DNA of 64,000 nucleotides from an uncultured Eubacteriales bacterium (GTDB lineage: Bacteria > Bacillota > Clostridia > Peptostreptococcales > Anaerovoracaceae). A program made the position numbers and the translations under genes. The DNA lies in assembly GCA_900315485.1 (NCBI GenBank), contig OMZI01000009.1:1-64000 (forward strand), read 5' to 3'. Below are positions 1 through 9,238 of the stretch, in pieces (position 1 is the first letter of the stretch; every line of letters starts with the position of its first letter). The notes beneath the pieces are model-generated. The model was not told the DNA's origin. It saw only the letters and a program-made list of their open reading frames with translations, and ran no database searches.

Positions 1-33
1 CCTCACATCTGCTGGAATCTTATTCCTGTCCAT
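1..33 (-). CDS. 5' end of an unidentified minus-strand gene
   Basis: Reading leftwards, an ATG at 33-31 opens a frame (MDRNKIPADV...) that runs off the left edge after 11 codons. An AAGGGAG ribosome site sits 7-8 bases upstream, which is the main reason for calling it. It lies downstream of the mgtC-like gene on the same strand. Too little is present to assign a family. Confidence 0.45.
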   Translation of the reverse strand, partial: MDRNKIPADVR

Positions 34-177
34 AAGAAAACTCCCTTCGCGATTAACAGTGTTTTGTTTTTCACTGTCTCTCGTAAAGGGAGCATATCAC
101 CTTGTGGCTGCGGGGCGTTTTTTCTGAGTCGTCATTTCTCATTCAGTATGCGAACATCAGGCTGCTCATGCCGGACT

Positions 178-729
178 CTACCGGTCCTCAGACTTACCGG
201 CACGCTCGGCCGCCTCTGCGATCGCCCTGTCGGCTTCCCGGTTCCCGATCTCGTCGGCAGCTATGTCATCCGCGTGGTTCTTTCTGAGCGACAGTGACAG
301 ATTTCTGAGCATGTGTATAGTGATATACACTATGACAGCACCGACTATGGCACCTTCATAGAATCCTAGTCCCAGAGCAATACCGATACATGCAGCGGCC
401 CACAGACCTGCGGCAGTTGTCAGCCCGTGTATGTGATTCCTCTTCGTGACCATGATGGTCCCGGCACCGAGGAAGCCTATTCCCGAAACGACCTGCGCGC
501 CTATACGTGTCGCGTCAGCACCGTAGTAGATCGAAGCAAACTGACCGGTGCTCGTGGCGATCATCGCACCGACGCAGACCAGTATGTGGGTTCTGAGACC
601 GGCTGATGCACCATGGATGTTGCGGTCATATCCCACAGCACCCGCGCAGATGACTGCGAGAAGGGTGCGTATAAGTATGGTAGGCAGAGAAGGCTCTGCA
701 AGCCATGGAATCAAGTCTATAATCATCAT
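178..729 (-). CDS. MgtC/SapB family membrane protein
   Basis: A 183-residue protein of the MgtC/SapB family, inner-membrane proteins linked to magnesium limitation and to regulation of P-type ATPases or ATP synthase in other bacteria. The family core is visible: an Arg/Asp-bearing first loop (GYDRNIHGASAGLRTH, about residues 33-48) and the glycine motif SGIGFLGAGTIM around residue 85, with about four hydrophobic segments up to residue 145. The last 40 residues are charged and lack the ACT-like domain of longer MgtC proteins. The start at 729 is supported by AAGGAG eight bases upstream. A sigma-A-type promoter lies just ahead. Substrate and physiological role are not inferable. Confidence 0.88.
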   Translation of the reverse strand: MMIIDLIPWLAEPSLPTILIRTLLAVICAGAVGYDRNIHGASAGLRTHILVCVGAMIATSTGQFASIYYGADATRIGAQVVSGIGFLGAGTIMVTKRNHIHGLTTAAGLWAAACIGIALGLGFYEGAIVGAVIVYITIHMLRNLSLSLRKNHADDIAADEIGNREADRAIAEAAERAGKSEDR

Positions 730-765
730 GACGGTTACTCCTTGGTGAGTGAGATCTATATGAGT

Positions 766-794
766 ATTGTATATTCAGAACAGAATGTTTGCAA
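766..794 (-). promoter_or_regulatory. Promoter of the mgtC-like gene
   Basis: On the minus strand TTGCAA (794-789) and TACAAT (771-766) are separated by 17 bases, a good vegetative promoter about 35 bases upstream of the start codon. Confidence 0.6.
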
Positions 795-879
795 TATTGT
801 GTGAACTGATACAACGGCGGGTATCGCTGTATCAGTTATTTGTTACTCTGCACAAAATACTTTTTGTCTGCTGAAATCC

Positions 880-908
880 TTGAAATTCAAGGCTTACAAG
901 TCTATAAT
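880..908 (+). promoter_or_regulatory. Promoter of the sodium symporter gene
   Basis: TTGAAA (880-885) and TATAAT (903-908) with a 17-base spacer. Transcription would start near 915, giving an untranslated leader of about 130 bases. Confidence 0.65.
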
Positions 909-916
909 TTCAAATT

Positions 917-1019
917 GCTGTGCTTGGGCATCTGAATACTGGTCAATTTTTTGTAAATCTGAACAATGTGACGGCCGGATCAGCCATAAACCTATGCTTA
1001 AGGTCAGCAGAAGCACAGC
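917..1019 (+). promoter_or_regulatory. Structured 5' leader, possible cis-regulatory RNA
   Basis: The leader begins and ends with a perfect 9-base complement, GCTGTGCTT at 917-925 and AAGCACAGC at 1011-1019. A second possible helix lies inside it (GGCAT near 927-931 with ATGCT near 994-998). The closed domain of about 100 nucleotides ends 28 bases before the start codon. It does not match a riboswitch consensus that I recognise. This and the two promoters are all I see in the gene-free stretch 730-1047. Confidence 0.35.
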
Positions 1020-1047
1020 TCAGAATAACTGAAAGGTACAGATCAAA

Positions 1048-2427
1048 ATGAAAGAAAACCGCAACTCATTTTCCAATCAGGTCGGATTCGTTCTCGCAGC
1101 TGCAGGAAGTGCAGTAGGCCTCGGAAACATCTGGAGATTCCCGTATCTTGCAGCCAAGGACGGAGGAGGAGTATTCCTCTTCATCTATCTGATCCTGGCT
1201 CTCACATTCGGATTCACTCTCCTCATTTCTGAGATATCCATCGGAAGAAAGACCAAGCAGAGCACACTTACAGCATACGGAGCACTCCACAAACCATCCG
1301 GATGGATCGGCGTTGTTGCGAGTATAGTTCCGTTCATTATCCTTCCGTACTACTGCCTGATCGGAGGATGGGTCCTCAAATACTTCACTGCATTCATCAC
1401 AGGCGGCGGTGCCGCTGCTGCTGAGGACGGATATTTTACCGGATTCATAACAGCCCAGACAGCACCTATCGTATTCTTCTTCGTATTCATGACAGCAACT
1501 GCTGCTGTTGTATATCTCGGAGTTGAGAAGGGAATAGAGCGTCTCTCGAGGATACTCATGCCGGTACTGATCGTTCTTGTTCTCGGAATCTCGATCTTCT
1601 CCCTGACTATCGACGGAGAGGGCGGACGCACAGGACTTGAAGGTTTTGCCGTATATGTGATCCCGGATTTCACCGGTCTCTCGGCGAAGGATATTTTCTA
1701 CGTAATAGTTGATGCTATGGGCCAGCTGTTCTACAGTATCAGCGTGGCGATGGGAATCATGGTAACTTACGGATCATATCTCAAGGATGACAGCAATCTC
1801 GTAAAGTCGGTCAACCACATCGAGATCTTCGATACCATGGTCGCATTCCTTGCAGGTGTAATGATCATTCCTGCAGTATATGCATTCATGGGAATGGAAG
1901 GCATGCAGAGCTCCGGCCCGGGACTCATGTTCATAGCTCTTCCTAAGGTATTTGCTCAGATGGGTGCTGCAGGCACCATAATCGGCGCAGTATTCTTCAT
2001 CATGGTCCTGCTCGCAGCACTGACAAGCTCGATGTCCGTAATGGAGGCTGTTGTTTCCGGACTAATCGACAGATTCAAGTGGAGCAGACACAAGGCTGTT
2101 ATCATCGAATATGTAATATCCATGATCCTCGGAATCATCGTATGCCTCGGCTACAATGTATTCTACTTCGAGGCAGCTCTGCCTAACGGAACAGTCGGAC
2201 AGATACTCGACATCTTCGACTACATCAGCAACTACGTACTCATGCCTGTCGTAGCTATCGGCACATGCATACTCGTCGGCTGGATACTCGGACCTAAGGT
2301 CATCATCGATGAAGCGACCAAGAACGGTGAGCATTTTGCAAGAAAGGGAATGTATGCAGTCGTAGTAAAGTACTTTGCACCGGTACTCCTCACAATACTG
2401 CTTCTCGGAGCATTCGGAGTATTTTAG
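1048..2427 (+). CDS. Sodium-dependent transporter, SNF/NSS family
   Basis: A 459-residue sodium:neurotransmitter-symporter family protein (LeuT-like), expected to import an amino acid or similar solute with Na+. The diagnostic first-helix motif GSAVGLGNIWRFPY is at residues 16-29, with the unwound Gly/Asn region that binds Na+ and substrate; further conserved pieces are GGVFLFIYL and the DAMGQLFYS helix-6 region near residue 226. About 11 hydrophobic segments are present and the length is normal for the bacterial short subfamily. It is monocistronic, with its own promoter and long leader. No strong AGGAGG site precedes the ATG (GAAAGG only). The substrate cannot be predicted. Confidence 0.92.
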   Translation: MKENRNSFSNQVGFVLAAAGSAVGLGNIWRFPYLAAKDGGGVFLFIYLILALTFGFTLLISEISIGRKTKQSTLTAYGALHKPSGWIGVVASIVPFIILPYYCLIGGWVLKYFTAFITGGGAAAAEDGYFTGFITAQTAPIVFFFVFMTATAAVVYLGVEKGIERLSRILMPVLIVLVLGISIFSLTIDGEGGRTGLEGFAVYVIPDFTGLSAKDIFYVIVDAMGQLFYSISVAMGIMVTYGSYLKDDSNLVKSVNHIEIFDTMVAFLAGVMIIPAVYAFMGMEGMQSSGPGLMFIALPKVFAQMGAAGTIIGAVFFIMVLLAALTSSMSVMEAVVSGLIDRFKWSRHKAVIIEYVISMILGIIVCLGYNVFYFEAALPNGTVGQILDIFDYISNYVLMPVVAIGTCILVGWILGPKVIIDEATKNGEHFARKGMYAVVVKYFAPVLLTILLLGAFGVF

Positions 2428-2496
2428 AAAAATATGCTGAAAAGCGCTGTTCCCGTGATTACAAGGGAATGGTGCATATCAGACTTTCAAAAATTA

Positions 2497-2523
2497 TTAG
2501 CACTCTCGCGAAGAGAGTGCTAA
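2497..2523 (+). promoter_or_regulatory. CIRCE operator (HrcA site)
   Basis: A perfect CIRCE inverted repeat: TTAGCACTC (2497-2505), nine-base spacer, GAGTGCTAA (2515-2523). CIRCE is the binding site of the heat-shock repressor HrcA. It lies 130 bases upstream of clpB and just before its likely promoter. Confidence 0.93.
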
Positions 2524-2530
2524 TTTTCTA

Positions 2531-2559
2531 TTTACAAATGTATTTCTTTGTATTAATAT
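2531..2559 (+). promoter_or_regulatory. clpB promoter
   Basis: TTTACA (2531-2536) and TAATAT (2554-2559) with a 17-base spacer, starting eight bases after CIRCE. HrcA bound at CIRCE would abut the -35 element. Confidence 0.6.
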
Positions 2560-2653
2560 ATATCCGGAACAGGAAAAAGCCGCGGTATGCGTTATCCGGC
2601 ATCCGCGCATGAAAGAGTTAAGAAAGATCCTTAAATGAAAAGGAGGGACTCGA

Positions 2654-5257
2654 ATGAATATAGAGAAATACACACAGAATGCACAGCAGGTAGTCGTTGA
2701 CTGCCAGAACATAGCTTCTTCGATGGGGCACCAGATGGTGGACGGAGAGCATGTTCATCTTGCACTGCTGCAGCAGAAGGACGGACTGATCCCGAAGCTT
2801 CTTAAGAACATGGGCGTCAATGTCGATGCTCTCACCAAGGAAGTTCAGGCTGAGGTCGACAAGATCCCTAAGGTCACCGGCAGTGCGGACTCCATGTACG
2901 GCACCAGAAGATTCAACAACATCTTCGTCAATGCTGAGAAGATCGCTGAACAGTTCACTGATGAATATGTCAGCGTGGAGCACATCTATCTGTCACTTAT
3001 CGCTGAATCGGGCACACCGAGCGCCAGGATACTGACAAAGTACGGCATCACAAGGGAGAAGTTCCTTGAGGCGCTGTCAAGTGTCAGGGGCAATCAGAGA
3101 GTCACGAGCCAGAACCCTGAGGAGAACTACGAAGCTCTTGCCAAGTACGGAAGAGACCTCGTAGACATGGCCCGTGAGGGCAAACTGGACCCTGTCATCG
3201 GAAGAGATTCCGAGATAAGGCATGCCATCCAGATCCTGTCGAGAAGGACCAAGAACAACCCGGTACTCATCGGTGAGCCGGGCGTAGGTAAGACGGCCGT
3301 AGTTGAAGGACTTGCACAGAGGATCCTGAACGGAGACGTACCTGAAGGGCTCAAGGACAAGACCATCTACTCACTTGATCTGGGCTCACTTATCGCGGGC
3401 GCAAAATTCAGAGGTGAATTCGAAGAGAGACTCAAGGCCGTCCTCAATGAGATCGAGAAGTCTGACGGCAAGATCATTCTCTTCATCGACGAGATCCACA
3501 ACATCGTCGGAGCAGGAAGGACTGAAGGATCGATGGATGCCGGCAACCTCCTCAAACCGAAGCTGGCAAGAGGTGAACTCCACTGCATCGGTGCCACGAC
3601 ACTCGACGAGTACAGAAAGTACATCGAGAAGGATGCCGCTCTTGAGAGAAGATTCCAGAAGGTCATGATCGATCAGCCGACTGTGGAGGATACCGTATCT
3701 ATCCTGAGAGGACTCAAGGAGAAGTTCGAGATACATCACGGTGTCAGGATCACAGACAGCGCTCTGATTGCGTGCGCAACGCTTTCGGACAGATACATCA
3801 CGGACAGGTTCCTGCCTGACAAGGCGATCGACCTGATGGATGAGGCTGCTGCAAGGATCAGGACAGAGATCGACAGCATGCCGTCAGAGCTTGATGAGAT
3901 CTCCCGTAAGATCATGCAGCTCGAGATCGAGAAGCAGGCACTCATGAAGGAGGATGACAAAGGCTCTAAGGCAAGACTGGAGGCTCTTGAGAAGGAGCTC
4001 GCCGAGCTGAAGGACAGAAGCGCTGCCATGAATGCGCAGTGGGAGAATGAGAAAAAGGACATCCTCGAGGTCAAGAACGTCAAGGCTCAGATCGAGAACA
4101 TCAAGCTCGAGATCGAAGACGCCGAAAGACAGTACGACCTTGAGAAACTGGCCAAGCTGAAGTACGGCACTTTGCCTGAACTCGAGAAGAAACTCGAGGA
4201 CCTCAAGGCTGCAGGTGCTGAGACCGAAGAGGACAGGCTGCTTTCGGAAGAGGTAACAGAGAACGAGATCGCCGAGGTCATCTCCGCATGGACAGGCATC
4301 CCTGTAAGCAAGCTGGTAGAGACTGAAAGGGACAAGCTGCTGAGACTGCCTGACATCCTCCACCAGAGGGTCATCGGACAGGACGAAGCCGTAACAGCCG
4401 TTTCCGAAGCTATCCTGAGATCGAGAGCGGGACTTGCCAACTACAACAGACCTATAGGCTCGTTCATTTTCCTCGGACCTACCGGTGTAGGTAAGACTGA
4501 GCTGGGCAAGGCTCTGTCGGAAGCGCTCTTCGACACAGAGAAGAACATCATCAGGATCGACATGTCCGAGTACATGGAGAAGCACTCCGTATCCAGGCTG
4601 GTAGGAGCGCCTCCGGGGTACGTTGGATATGACGAAGGCGGCCAGCTCACAGAGGCGGTACGCCGCAAGCCGTACAGCGTCATCCTCTTCGACGAGATCG
4701 AAAAGGCTCATCCGGATGTGTTCAACATCCTGCTGCAGCTTCTTGATGACGGCAGACTTACTGACAACCAGGGCAGGACTGTAGACTTCACCAACACGAT
4801 CTGCATCATGACATCGAACATCGGAAGTGCCGAGCTCCTCGACAACATGAAAGAAGACGGCACTATCGATCAGAAGGTGGAAGAGGACGTTCTCGATCAG
4901 CTGAGATCCTACTTCAAGCCTGAGTTCCTCAACAGGATCGACGACATCATCCTGTTCAGCCCGCTCACCAAGGATCAGATCAAGGGCATCATCGGTCTGA
5001 CTGCAAACGAGCTGCGCAAGAGACTTGCTGAAAGAGACATCTCGCTCGAACTGACAGATGCAGCTCTCGACTTCATAGCTGATGAGGCATATGACCCGCA
5101 CTACGGAGCAAGACCGATCAAGCGCTACATGACCAAGCATGTTGAGACCGCGATCGCGGGCGACATCATCAGAGGCAACATCGTGGACGGACAGAAGGTC
5201 ATCTGCGATGCTGAGGATGGTAAGCTCGTGTTCAGGACCGAAGAGGCAGAAGCGTAA
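2654..5257 (+). CDS. clpB: ATP-dependent disaggregase ClpB
   Basis: An 867-residue Hsp100 chaperone that, with DnaK, pulls polypeptides out of aggregates in the cytoplasm. Domain order is complete: N-terminal Clp repeat domain (1-145), AAA+ module 1 with Walker [10 protein letters not shown] near 206 and Walker B LFIDEIHN, the long coiled-coil middle domain (about 410-530, rich in E/K), AAA+ module 2 with Walker [10 protein letters not shown] near 608 and the GYVGYDEGG pore loop, then the C-terminal D2-small domain. The middle domain separates ClpB from ClpC/ClpA, and no ClpP-binding loop is evident. AGGAGG precedes the ATG. The gene stands alone between a CIRCE-controlled promoter and a terminator, so HrcA control is expected. 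Confidence 0.97.
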   Translation: MNIEKYTQNAQQVVVDCQNIASSMGHQMVDGEHVHLALLQQKDGLIPKLLKNMGVNVDALTKEVQAEVDKIPKVTGSADSMYGTRRFNNIFVNAEKIAEQFTDEYVSVEHIYLSLIAESGTPSARILTKYGITREKFLEALSSVRGNQRVTSQNPEENYEALAKYGRDLVDMAREGKLDPVIGRDSEIRHAIQILSRRTKNNPVLIGEPGVGKTAVVEGLAQRILNGDVPEGLKDKTIYSLDLGSLIAGAKFRGEFEERLKAVLNEIEKSDGKIILFIDEIHNIVGAGRTEGSMDAGNLLKPKLARGELHCIGATTLDEYRKYIEKDAALERRFQKVMIDQPTVEDTVSILRGLKEKFEIHHGVRITDSALIACATLSDRYITDRFLPDKAIDLMDEAAARIRTEIDSMPSELDEISRKIMQLEIEKQALMKEDDKGSKARLEALEKELAELKDRSAAMNAQWENEKKDILEVKNVKAQIENIKLEIEDAERQYDLEKLAKLKYGTLPELEKKLEDLKAAGAETEEDRLLSEEVTENEIAEVISAWTGIPVSKLVETERDKLLRLPDILHQRVIGQDEAVTAVSEAILRSRAGLANYNRPIGSFIFLGPTGVGKTELGKALSEALFDTEKNIIRIDMSEYMEKHSVSRLVGAPPGYVGYDEGGQLTEAVRRKPYSVILFDEIEKAHPDVFNILLQLLDDGRLTDNQGRTVDFTNTICIMTSNIGSAELLDNMKEDGTIDQKVEEDVLDQLRSYFKPEFLNRIDDIILFSPLTKDQIKGIIGLTANELRKRLAERDISLELTDAALDFIADEAYDPHYGARPIKRYMTKHVETAIAGDIIRGNIVDGQKVICDAEDGKLVFRTEEAEA

Positions 5258-5321
5258 AGTCATGTGACATACGGCGCGGAAAACCGTGCCGCAATACCGG
5301 ATAAATCACGCGGAATAACAG

Positions 5322-5365
5322 GACCGCAGACAGGAAAAGACAAATATTCCCGTCTGCGGTCTTTT
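5322..5365 (+). terminator. Intrinsic terminator after clpB
   Basis: GACCGCAGAC (5322-5331) pairs with GTCTGCGGTC (5352-5361), followed by TTTT. Confidence 0.75.
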
Positions 5366-5480
5366 GCCTGTTGAGAAGCCCCGGTCACGTTGAAGAAGGA
5401 AGCCCGATATGTTAAAATCAATAGGATATTTTTAATGGGAAAGTGCGGCCGCCGGATGTGCCGGGCTGCAGGAACAGATA

Positions 5481-6314
5481 ATGAACATAACAATAGACGG
5501 TTACAACATAAACTATAAGATAACAGGGCCTGAAGGTGCTGAGAAGACGGCTGTCATCCTGCAGGGATGGGGCACGGGCATGGATCTCTATGACTTTGCT
5601 GCGGGCTGCATCAATGACGGATACAGGGTCGTGCAGTTTGACTTCCCGGGATTCGGCGAGAGCGATGAACCGCGCGAGCCGTGGAGACCGGCAGACTATG
5701 CGGACTTCTTCTGCTCTTTCATGGAGGCTCTTGATATACATGAGGCTGTGCTGATCGGACATTCATACGGCAGCAGAGTCATCATCAAGCTCGCGGGCCG
5801 CAGCGACCTGCCTTTTGACATCAGCAAACTCGTGATCATCGATGGAGCAGGCATAATGCCTGAGAGATCGGCAGCTCAGCAGAGGAAGGTAAAGCGATAT
5901 AAGATGATGCGCAATTTCCTCACCAGCAGGCCTGTGCACGCCATGTTCCCTGAGGTCATCGACTACTGGATGAGCCAGCAGGGATCTGAAGACTACAGGA
6001 ATTCGAGCCCGATGATGAAAAAGTGCCTTGTAATGGCTGTCAACGAGGATCAGAAGGACGAGCTGCCTCAGATAAAGCAGGATACGCTTCTCATCTGGGG
6101 AGACCTCGATGATGCGACACCGATAGGTGATGCGAAGATAATGGAGGAGAAGATCCCTGAGGCGGCTCTTGTCGTGCTCGAGGGAACGGGCCACTATTCA
6201 TTCCTCGAGAAGCCGCAGCAGTTCAGAGGCGTTATAAGATCATACCTCGGTGCTGATGCAGAGGCTGAAAAGGCGGCTGCATCAGATGAAGCAGGAAACG
6301 GAGGTGAACTGTAA
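5481..6314 (+). CDS. Alpha/beta-fold hydrolase
   Basis: A 277-residue alpha/beta hydrolase. The nucleophile elbow G-H-S-Y-G (residues 93-97), the oxyanion strand QGWGTGMDLYD, the acid strand (LLIWGDLDDATP) and the catalytic histidine in GTGHYSFLEKP are all present, so the Ser-Asp-His triad looks intact. The last 25 residues are a Glu/Ala-rich tail. Its stop overlaps the start of the MurF-like gene by one base (TAATG), so it is translationally coupled to a wall-precursor operon. A role in wall or lipid metabolism is suggested only by this linkage; the substrate is unknown. Confidence 0.85.
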   Translation: MNITIDGYNINYKITGPEGAEKTAVILQGWGTGMDLYDFAAGCINDGYRVVQFDFPGFGESDEPREPWRPADYADFFCSFMEALDIHEAVLIGHSYGSRVIIKLAGRSDLPFDISKLVIIDGAGIMPERSAAQQRKVKRYKMMRNFLTSRPVHAMFPEVIDYWMSQQGSEDYRNSSPMMKKCLVMAVNEDQKDELPQIKQDTLLIWGDLDDATPIGDAKIMEEKIPEAALVVLEGTGHYSFLEKPQQFRGVIRSYLGADAEAEKAAASDEAGNGGEL

Positions 6315-7966
6315 TGACAGGATCCGTTGCTGCAATGGTAATAATGTGTCTCGTAACGGCAGCTCTTGCTGTTCCGGCCTTCTGGCTGACGATGAGATAC
6401 AACATGCACATGTTCCAGCTCAACGTCTACATGAACGGCGAGCAGAGAGCATGGATACGCAAGAACTTCCATCTCCAGTGGATACTCGTATTCGCCATGG
6501 TGCTCGGCATCATCACCATGCTGGTCCCTATAGCAGGGATAAGCTGGCTGACATGCGTGTTCATCGTGCTGTGCTGGCTGACACTCGCTGTGATCATTCT
6601 GGTCTACAGGGTGATGAAGCAGATGAACCAGAAGAAGAAGCTCGTATTCACACCGAGGGTGAAGAGGATGGTGACGACCATCATCGTTCTGTGCGTGCTG
6701 TTTCTTATACTCTCAGTGTTCACCGGCCTTAAGACCGTAGGTCCTGAGGTGGGCTCCATCGAAAGCGCATTCACCCAGATCCCGGGAATGCTCACATTCC
6801 TCGTCGGATCCCAGCTGTGGATGCAGATGCTTGCGAAGACCATCAATACACCTGTTGAGAAGGGGGTCAACAATCATTACATAAATGACGCAAAAGCCAT
6901 CCTCAGGAGCAATCCGGACATGACCATAATCGGCGTTACCGGAAGTTACGGCAAAACGAGCGTCAAGTTCTTCCTGCAGACGCTGCTGCAGCAGAAGTAC
7001 AGCGTTCTCGTAACACCTGAGAGCTACAACACTCCGATGGGAGTCGTCATAACGATAAGAAAATTCATGAAGCCGTCGCATCAGATATTCATCTGCGAGA
7101 TGGGCGCGAGATATGTAGGCGAGATCAGGGAGATATGCGACCTTGTGCATCCGCACCACGGCATCATCACCTCGATCGGACCTCAGCACCTCGACACATT
7201 CGGCGGCATCGAAAATGTCAAGAAGACCAAGTTCGAGCTCGCCGATGCTTTGCCTGAAGGAGGAATGCTCTTCCTGAACGGGGACAACGAATATATCGCT
7301 GACTATCTGGAGCAGCACGGCGGATACGACAATGTGACCTTCTACCACTCTGAAGGCAGCGGGGAAGGCTATGTTGCCAGGGACATAAAGGTATCCAACC
7401 TCGGCACGGAGTTTACGGTCATCGCACCTGACGGAGAGACTGAGACCTACCAGATGAAGCTCATAGGCGCTCACAACGTTATCAATGTCATGGGCGCGAT
7501 CGCCGTTGCGAACAGATTCGGCATAGCTCTTAAGGACCTGAGGATACCGGTCAGGAGGCTCAGACCTGTTCAGCACAGGATGGAGATGAAGGAGAACGGC
7601 AATGTCACGATCATCGATGACGCGTTCAACTCAAATCCGATCGGTTCGAAGGCTGCTGTTGAGACGCTTGCGCTGTTCGACGGAACGAGGATACTCATCA
7701 CTCCGGGCATGGTAGAGCTCGGTGAGGAAGAGGCTGAATACAACAGGAAGTTCGGTACATATGCAGCTGACTGCTGCGACTGGATACTGCTCGTCGGTGC
7801 AAAGCACACCGAGCCTATCCGCGAGGGCATCCTGAGCAAGGGCTTCCCTGAGAAGAAGTGCCTTGTATTCGACAAGGTAGAGGATGCGATAGATTACGCA
7901 TATAAGATCAAAGGGCAGGGGCACAAGTATATCCTGCTTGAGAACGATCTGCCTGATAATTATTAA
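6314..7966 (+). CDS. Membrane-anchored MurF-like Mur ligase
   Basis: A 550-residue Mur ligase closest to MurF, which adds D-Ala-D-Ala to the UDP-MurNAc-tripeptide using ATP. About the first 150 residues form four hydrophobic helices instead of the usual MurF N-terminal UDP-substrate domain. The ligase core follows: P-loop GVTGSYGKTS near 210, the CEMGA and GEIREICD motifs, ITSIGPQHLDTFG, and the C-terminal domain with DDAFNSNP and PGMVELGEEEAEYN. Directly downstream is a D-Ala-D-Ala ligase family gene, which makes the dipeptide a MurF uses. It could be the cell's only MurF or an accessory ligase; no other murF is in this window. Confidence 0.82.
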   Translation: MTGSVAAMVIMCLVTAALAVPAFWLTMRYNMHMFQLNVYMNGEQRAWIRKNFHLQWILVFAMVLGIITMLVPIAGISWLTCVFIVLCWLTLAVIILVYRVMKQMNQKKKLVFTPRVKRMVTTIIVLCVLFLILSVFTGLKTVGPEVGSIESAFTQIPGMLTFLVGSQLWMQMLAKTINTPVEKGVNNHYINDAKAILRSNPDMTIIGVTGSYGKTSVKFFLQTLLQQKYSVLVTPESYNTPMGVVITIRKFMKPSHQIFICEMGARYVGEIREICDLVHPHHGIITSIGPQHLDTFGGIENVKKTKFELADALPEGGMLFLNGDNEYIADYLEQHGGYDNVTFYHSEGSGEGYVARDIKVSNLGTEFTVIAPDGETETYQMKLIGAHNVINVMGAIAVANRFGIALKDLRIPVRRLRPVQHRMEMKENGNVTIIDDAFNSNPIGSKAAVETLALFDGTRILITPGMVELGEEEAEYNRKFGTYAADCCDWILLVGAKHTEPIREGILSKGFPEKKCLVFDKVEDAIDYAYKIKGQGHKYILLENDLPDNY

Positions 7967-7971
7967 AAAGT

Positions 7972-8000
7972 GTGTCACAGGGGACCGTCCCCGGTGTCAC
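7972..8000. repeat. 29-bp REP-like palindrome, copy 1
   Basis: An imperfect palindrome running from GTGTCAC to GTGTCAC around the core GGGGACCGTCCCC. It lies between the stop of the MurF-like gene and the ribosome site of the next gene. A second member of the same type, with the same length and an ACCGTCCCC core, is at 19231-19259. Confidence 0.65.
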
Positions 8001-8017
8001 ATTCTGGAGGAGTACAG

Positions 8018-9238
8018 ATGAAAACAAGAGTCGCGATGATATTCGGAGGCAAGACCGTTGAGCACGAGGTCTCCGTGATCTCAGGCATACAGGCCTGCAT
8101 GGCCATGGACACGGACAAGTACGAGGTGATCCCGGTCTACCTGACCAAGGACAACGATATGTATATAGGAAGCGGCATGGGAGACATAGCAAGCTATAAG
8201 GACATCCCGGCTTTGCTGGCAAAATCACAGAGAGTGATCATGCTGAATGACGGAGGACGCACCGAGCTGGTGCCTTATCCAATGAAGAAGTTCGGCGGTC
8301 CGAAGCCTGTGGAATTCGACATCGCTTTCCCGGTAGTCCACGGCACCAACGTTGAGGACGGTGCGCTGCAGGGATATCTCAAGACGATAGGTGTACCTTT
8401 TGTAGGACCGGATGTCACGGCTTCAGCTGTAAGCATGGACAAGTTCATCACCAAGGCTGTCCTGAAGATGCATGACATACCTGTACTGGACGCTGAGGTG
8501 TATACTCTGGCGGATTATCAGGATATGGAGAGCCTTCCGGTCAGGATCGAAGAGGTTTTCGGATATCCGGTTATCGTAAAGCCGGTCAACCTCGGATCGA
8601 GTGTAGGCATCAGCGTCGCAAAGACGAGAGCAGAGCTTGTAAATGCTCTGGATGACGCTTTCAGATATGCGACCAGAGTCCTTGTGGAGCATGCGATCGG
8701 CAGCCTGAGAGAGATAAACTGCTCAGTTCTCGGCGATGAGAACGAGGCGATCGCTTCTGAGTGCGAAGAGCCTCTGCATACCGCAGAGATCCTCAGCTAT
8801 GAGGACAAGTACGTGAACAGCGGCGGAGGAAAAGGCGGAAAGTCCGGCGGCAGCAAGGGTGGAAACGGCTCCAAGGGGGCCGGCATGGCCAACCTTGCGA
8901 GAAAGATCCCGGCTGACCTGTCACCTGAGGAAAGAGAACATGTCAGAGACCTTGCCGTCAGATCGTTCAAGGCTCTCGGATGCAACGGCGTGTCCAGGAT
9001 CGACTTCATGATCGACGAGGACAACGGTAATCTCTACTTCAACGAGATCAATCCTATCCCGGGATCGCTGTCGTTCTATCTGTGGGAGCCGGTCGGCGTA
9101 CCTTATACAGAGCTTCTCGACAGGATGATCCAGCTGTCCCTTAAGAGACAGAGGGCAGAGGAGTCCATAACATTTACTTTTGACACCAATATTCTTAAGA
9201 ACGCCAACCTCGGAGGAAGCAAGGGAGGAAAGAGATAA
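8018..9238 (+). CDS. D-alanine--D-alanine ligase family protein
   Basis: A 406-residue ATP-grasp ligase of the Ddl family, expected to join two D-alanines for peptidoglycan. Seen: FGGKTVEHEVSVISG near the N-terminus, the HGTNVEDGALQG loop, the ATP-grasp strands (VKPVNLGSSVGI), and the Mg2+/substrate motif EINPIPGSLSFY, where classical Ddl has E-I/V-N-T-x-P-G. Two low-complexity Gly/Ser/Lys stretches stand out: about 23 residues in the region of the omega loop (residues 268-290) and a GGSKGGKR tail. The start at 8018 is chosen because TGGAGGAG precedes it; an upstream in-frame start at 7970 would translate the palindrome. The stop overlaps the next gene (TAATG). Confidence 0.88.
   Translation: MKTRVAMIFGGKTVEHEVSVISGIQACMAMDTDKYEVIPVYLTKDNDMYIGSGMGDIASYKDIPALLAKSQRVIMLNDGGRTELVPYPMKKFGGPKPVEFDIAFPVVHGTNVEDGALQGYLKTIGVPFVGPDVTASAVSMDKFITKAVLKMHDIPVLDAEVYTLADYQDMESLPVRIEEVFGYPVIVKPVNLGSSVGISVAKTRAELVNALDDAFRYATRVLVEHAIGSLREINCSVLGDENEAIASECEEPLHTAEILSYEDKYVNSGGGKGGKSGGSKGGNGSKGAGMANLARKIPADLSPEEREHVRDLAVRSFKALGCNGVSRIDFMIDEDNGNLYFNEINPIPGSLSFYLWEPVGVPYTELLDRMIQLSLKRQRAEESITFTFDTNILKNANLGGSKGGKR

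Noticed and set aside
3884..5263. Long minus-strand open frame of 459 codons opposite clpB
   Set aside because: It is a shadow of clpB: it overlaps the coding strand throughout, has a non-family composition, and has no ribosome site.
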